64,000 nt of DNA from Flavobacterium macacae (GTDB lineage Bacteria > Bacteroidota > Bacteroidia > Flavobacteriales > Flavobacteriaceae). The notes beneath the pieces were generated by a model. It made no database searches and was not told the DNA's origin. It saw nothing but the letters and a program-made list of their open reading frames with translations. The position numbers and the translations under genes are program-made. Positions 62,414 to 64,000 of this stretch are shown one piece after another (within the stretch, counting starts at the first letter, position 1; each line of letters starts with the position of its first letter). The stretch lies in assembly GCF_003865365.1 (NCBI RefSeq), contig NZ_RQVR01000009.1:75124-139123 (forward strand), written 5' to 3'.

Positions 62414-64000
62414 ATGAAAAAAATAATTGTATTATTTGTAGGCCTTTTTTCGGTTAGTAGCTTTGCCCAAAATTTTGAATTAGGAAAAGTTTCAATCGAC
62501 GAGTTAAAAGAAAAAATACATCTTGCGGATAGTTCAGCTTCAGCAGCAGTTTTATATAAAACCGGAAAAAATTATTTTGAATTAAATTCTGAAGGCTATT
62601 TTATCTTAGTTTCAGAAATCGAACAAAGAGTCAAAATATATAAAAAAGAAGGCTATGAGTATGCCACGGTTGAAGTGCCGTATTACACCGGCGGTAAACT
62701 GGTGCGACTTTACTTTGATAAAGCGGTAACGTATAATCTGGTGGGCGACAAGATTGAAAAGACAAAGCTTAAAAGTGATGGAGAGTTTACTGAAAAGGTA
62801 AATGAGAATTACAGCATAAAAAAAATAGCCCTGCCAAACGTGAAAGAAGGAAGTGTGATTGAATACAAATACACGCTGAAAACCCCTTATTATATGGCTT
62901 TTCCAGATTTTAATTTTCAAACTTCAATTCCGGTCAATAAAGTTCAGTTGACTGTAGAAATCCCGCAATATTTCACATATCGTAGGTTTTTAAAAGGATA
63001 CGCTCCAATTAATATGGAAGCAGAAACTGTAGTGAAAAACAGAGTTAATAATTATAACGACTCTAGGATTGTTTTTAAAGGAGAAGAAATTAAAGCTTTA
63101 AAAGAAGAATCACACGTCAATAATATTGATAATTATACTTCAATATTACAATATGAATTGGCGGCAACAAACTTTCCAAATTCAGTAGTGGAAAACTTTT
63201 CAACAGATTGGGAATCTGTTGCAAAAACCATTTATGATGATAAAAATTTTGGAAATGAATTAAATTATAAATCTTATTTTGAGAAAGATTTAGATCCATT
63301 ATTGAAGTCAACATTAAAAAGAGAAGATCGAATAAATTTGATTTTTAATTATGTGAAATCAAGAATGAATTGGAATGAAAAGAATAGTTACTATTGCAAT
63401 GTAGGCGTTAAAAAAGCGTACAATGAGAAAGTGGGTAACGTGGCGGAAATTAATCTGATGTTGACTGCAATGTTGCGTTATGCGAATATTAAAGCCAATC
63501 CGGTTTTGGTAAGTACGCAAGCAAACGGAATTGCTTATTACCCAAATAGAACGGCTTATAATTATGTGATTTGTGCCATTGAACAAGAAAACGGCGAATA
63601 TATATTGCTTGATGCGACATCAAAAAATTCATTACCAGATATACTTCCGCTTCGAAACTTAAATTGGGTTGGAAGAATGATTAGGGAAAATAAAACCTCT
63701 AAAGAAATAGATTTGATGCCTAAAATGATTTCAAGAGAACTTATAAATGTAATGGCTCAAATTGATGCTGAAGGAAAAATCACGGGTAAAGCAAGAGATC
63801 AGTATTTTGATTATAATGCATGTGCTTTTAGAGATTATTATTTGAAAATGTCAAGAGATTCTTATCTTGAAATGATCGAAAAAAGATACAATGGTGTTGA
63901 AATTGGAGAATATACAACTAATAATGACAAGGATTTAGAGAAGCCCATGATAGAAACTTATGATTTCACCCATACCAATATGGTGGAAAGAATCGGTGGT
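62414..64000 (+). CDS. DUF3857 exported transglutaminase-like protein, 3' end outside the window
   Basis: This frame is open for 529 codons up to the window edge. The signal peptide MKKIIVLFVGLFSVSSFAQ is followed by a DUF3857 domain (YFILVSEIEQRVKIYKKEGY; VKEGSVIEYKYTLKTPYYMA). A transglutaminase-like region reads YVKSRMNWNEKNSYYCNVGV, then EKVGNVAEINLMLTAMLRYA. The catalytic Cys position of the first protein (GDC-K) corresponds here to GNV-A, so Val replaces Cys and the domain is probably not catalytic. It starts 12 bp after the first DUF3857 gene, indicating one transcript. The C-terminal part is not in this window. Confidence 0.9.
   Translation, partial: MKKIIVLFVGLFSVSSFAQNFELGKVSIDELKEKIHLADSSASAAVLYKTGKNYFELNSEGYFILVSEIEQRVKIYKKEGYEYATVEVPYYTGGKLVRLYFDKAVTYNLVGDKIEKTKLKSDGEFTEKVNENYSIKKIALPNVKEGSVIEYKYTLKTPYYMAFPDFNFQTSIPVNKVQLTVEIPQYFTYRRFLKGYAPINMEAETVVKNRVNNYNDSRIVFKGEEIKALKEESHVNNIDNYTSILQYELAATNFPNSVVENFSTDWESVAKTIYDDKNFGNELNYKSYFEKDLDPLLKSTLKREDRINLIFNYVKSRMNWNEKNSYYCNVGVKKAYNEKVGNVAEINLMLTAMLRYANIKANPVLVSTQANGIAYYPNRTAYNYVICAIEQENGEYILLDATSKNSLPDILPLRNLNWVGRMIRENKTSKEIDLMPKMISRELINVMAQIDAEGKITGKARDQYFDYNACAFRDYYLKMSRDSYLEMIEKRYNGVEIGEYTTNNDKDLEKPMIETYDFTHTNMVERIGG

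Overview
The window reads as chromosomal DNA of a member of the Flavobacteriaceae, most likely a Flavobacterium. The reasons are low GC content, promoters of the TTG-N17-23-TAnnTTTG type, GLPGLI-family and DUF5686/DUF5916 surface proteins, a type IX secretion (T9SS type B) C-terminal domain, GldA, and MetH split over two genes. There is no phage, CRISPR array or complete insertion sequence.

Layout. 1-1019 has no gene and holds a decayed IS1/InsA-like fragment and two hairpins. 1020-9840 carries a methyltransferase, map, gpmI, a DUF5916 outer-membrane protein, two L,D-transpeptidase-type enzymes and a GNAT acetyltransferase. tRNA-Gly(TCC) and pepE follow. 11035-17472 is an apparent operon: five tandem paralogous exported proteins with overlapping ends, a DUF6702 protein and an M1 metallopeptidase. 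Next come tatA, a PAP2 phosphatase, pdhB, a DUF5686 protein, and the paired soluble and membrane pyrophosphatases (ppa, hppA). 25614-28996 has a deoxynucleoside kinase, a GLPGLI protein and a small CarboxypepD_reg protein.

From 29003 to 36343 the two ends of a second, decayed GLPGLI gene flank a block of about 6.7 kb. The block encodes a small exported protein and a 2002-residue P-domain/repeat protein with a T9SS type B tail. A TonB-receptor-like protein and a thioredoxin/TPR-like protein follow.

41672-50390 is a methionine/SAM cluster: metK on the minus strand behind a SAM-II-like leader, osmC, a truncated homoserine-dehydrogenase-like gene, a SAM-I riboswitch, the two-gene methionine synthase and metF. 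The larger MetH gene has an in-frame insertion of about 427 bp that encodes a DUF559 (Vsr-like endonuclease) domain. It is bounded by GC-rich imperfect terminal inverted repeats. This is the most unusual feature of the window.

50450-54863 holds two tandem PagL-like lipid A deacylase paralogues, a GIN-domain lipoprotein, a small lipoprotein and gldA. 55053-58379 is an aromatic amino acid operon (pheA, aminotransferase, DAHP synthase/chorismate mutase). It lies behind a leader peptide rich in Phe and Tyr and a terminator, a textbook attenuator layout. The window ends with a DUF2135 remnant, rsgA, dtd and two DUF3857 transglutaminase-like proteins, the last cut by the window edge. Four copies of a dispersed palindromic intergenic repeat lie at about 2.7, 39.1, 45.1 and 52.7 kb.

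All calls come from reading the sequence; no database search was run. Start codons were moved inward wherever the longest reading frame began at a TTG, GTG or ATG inside a promoter box, terminator or untranslated leader.
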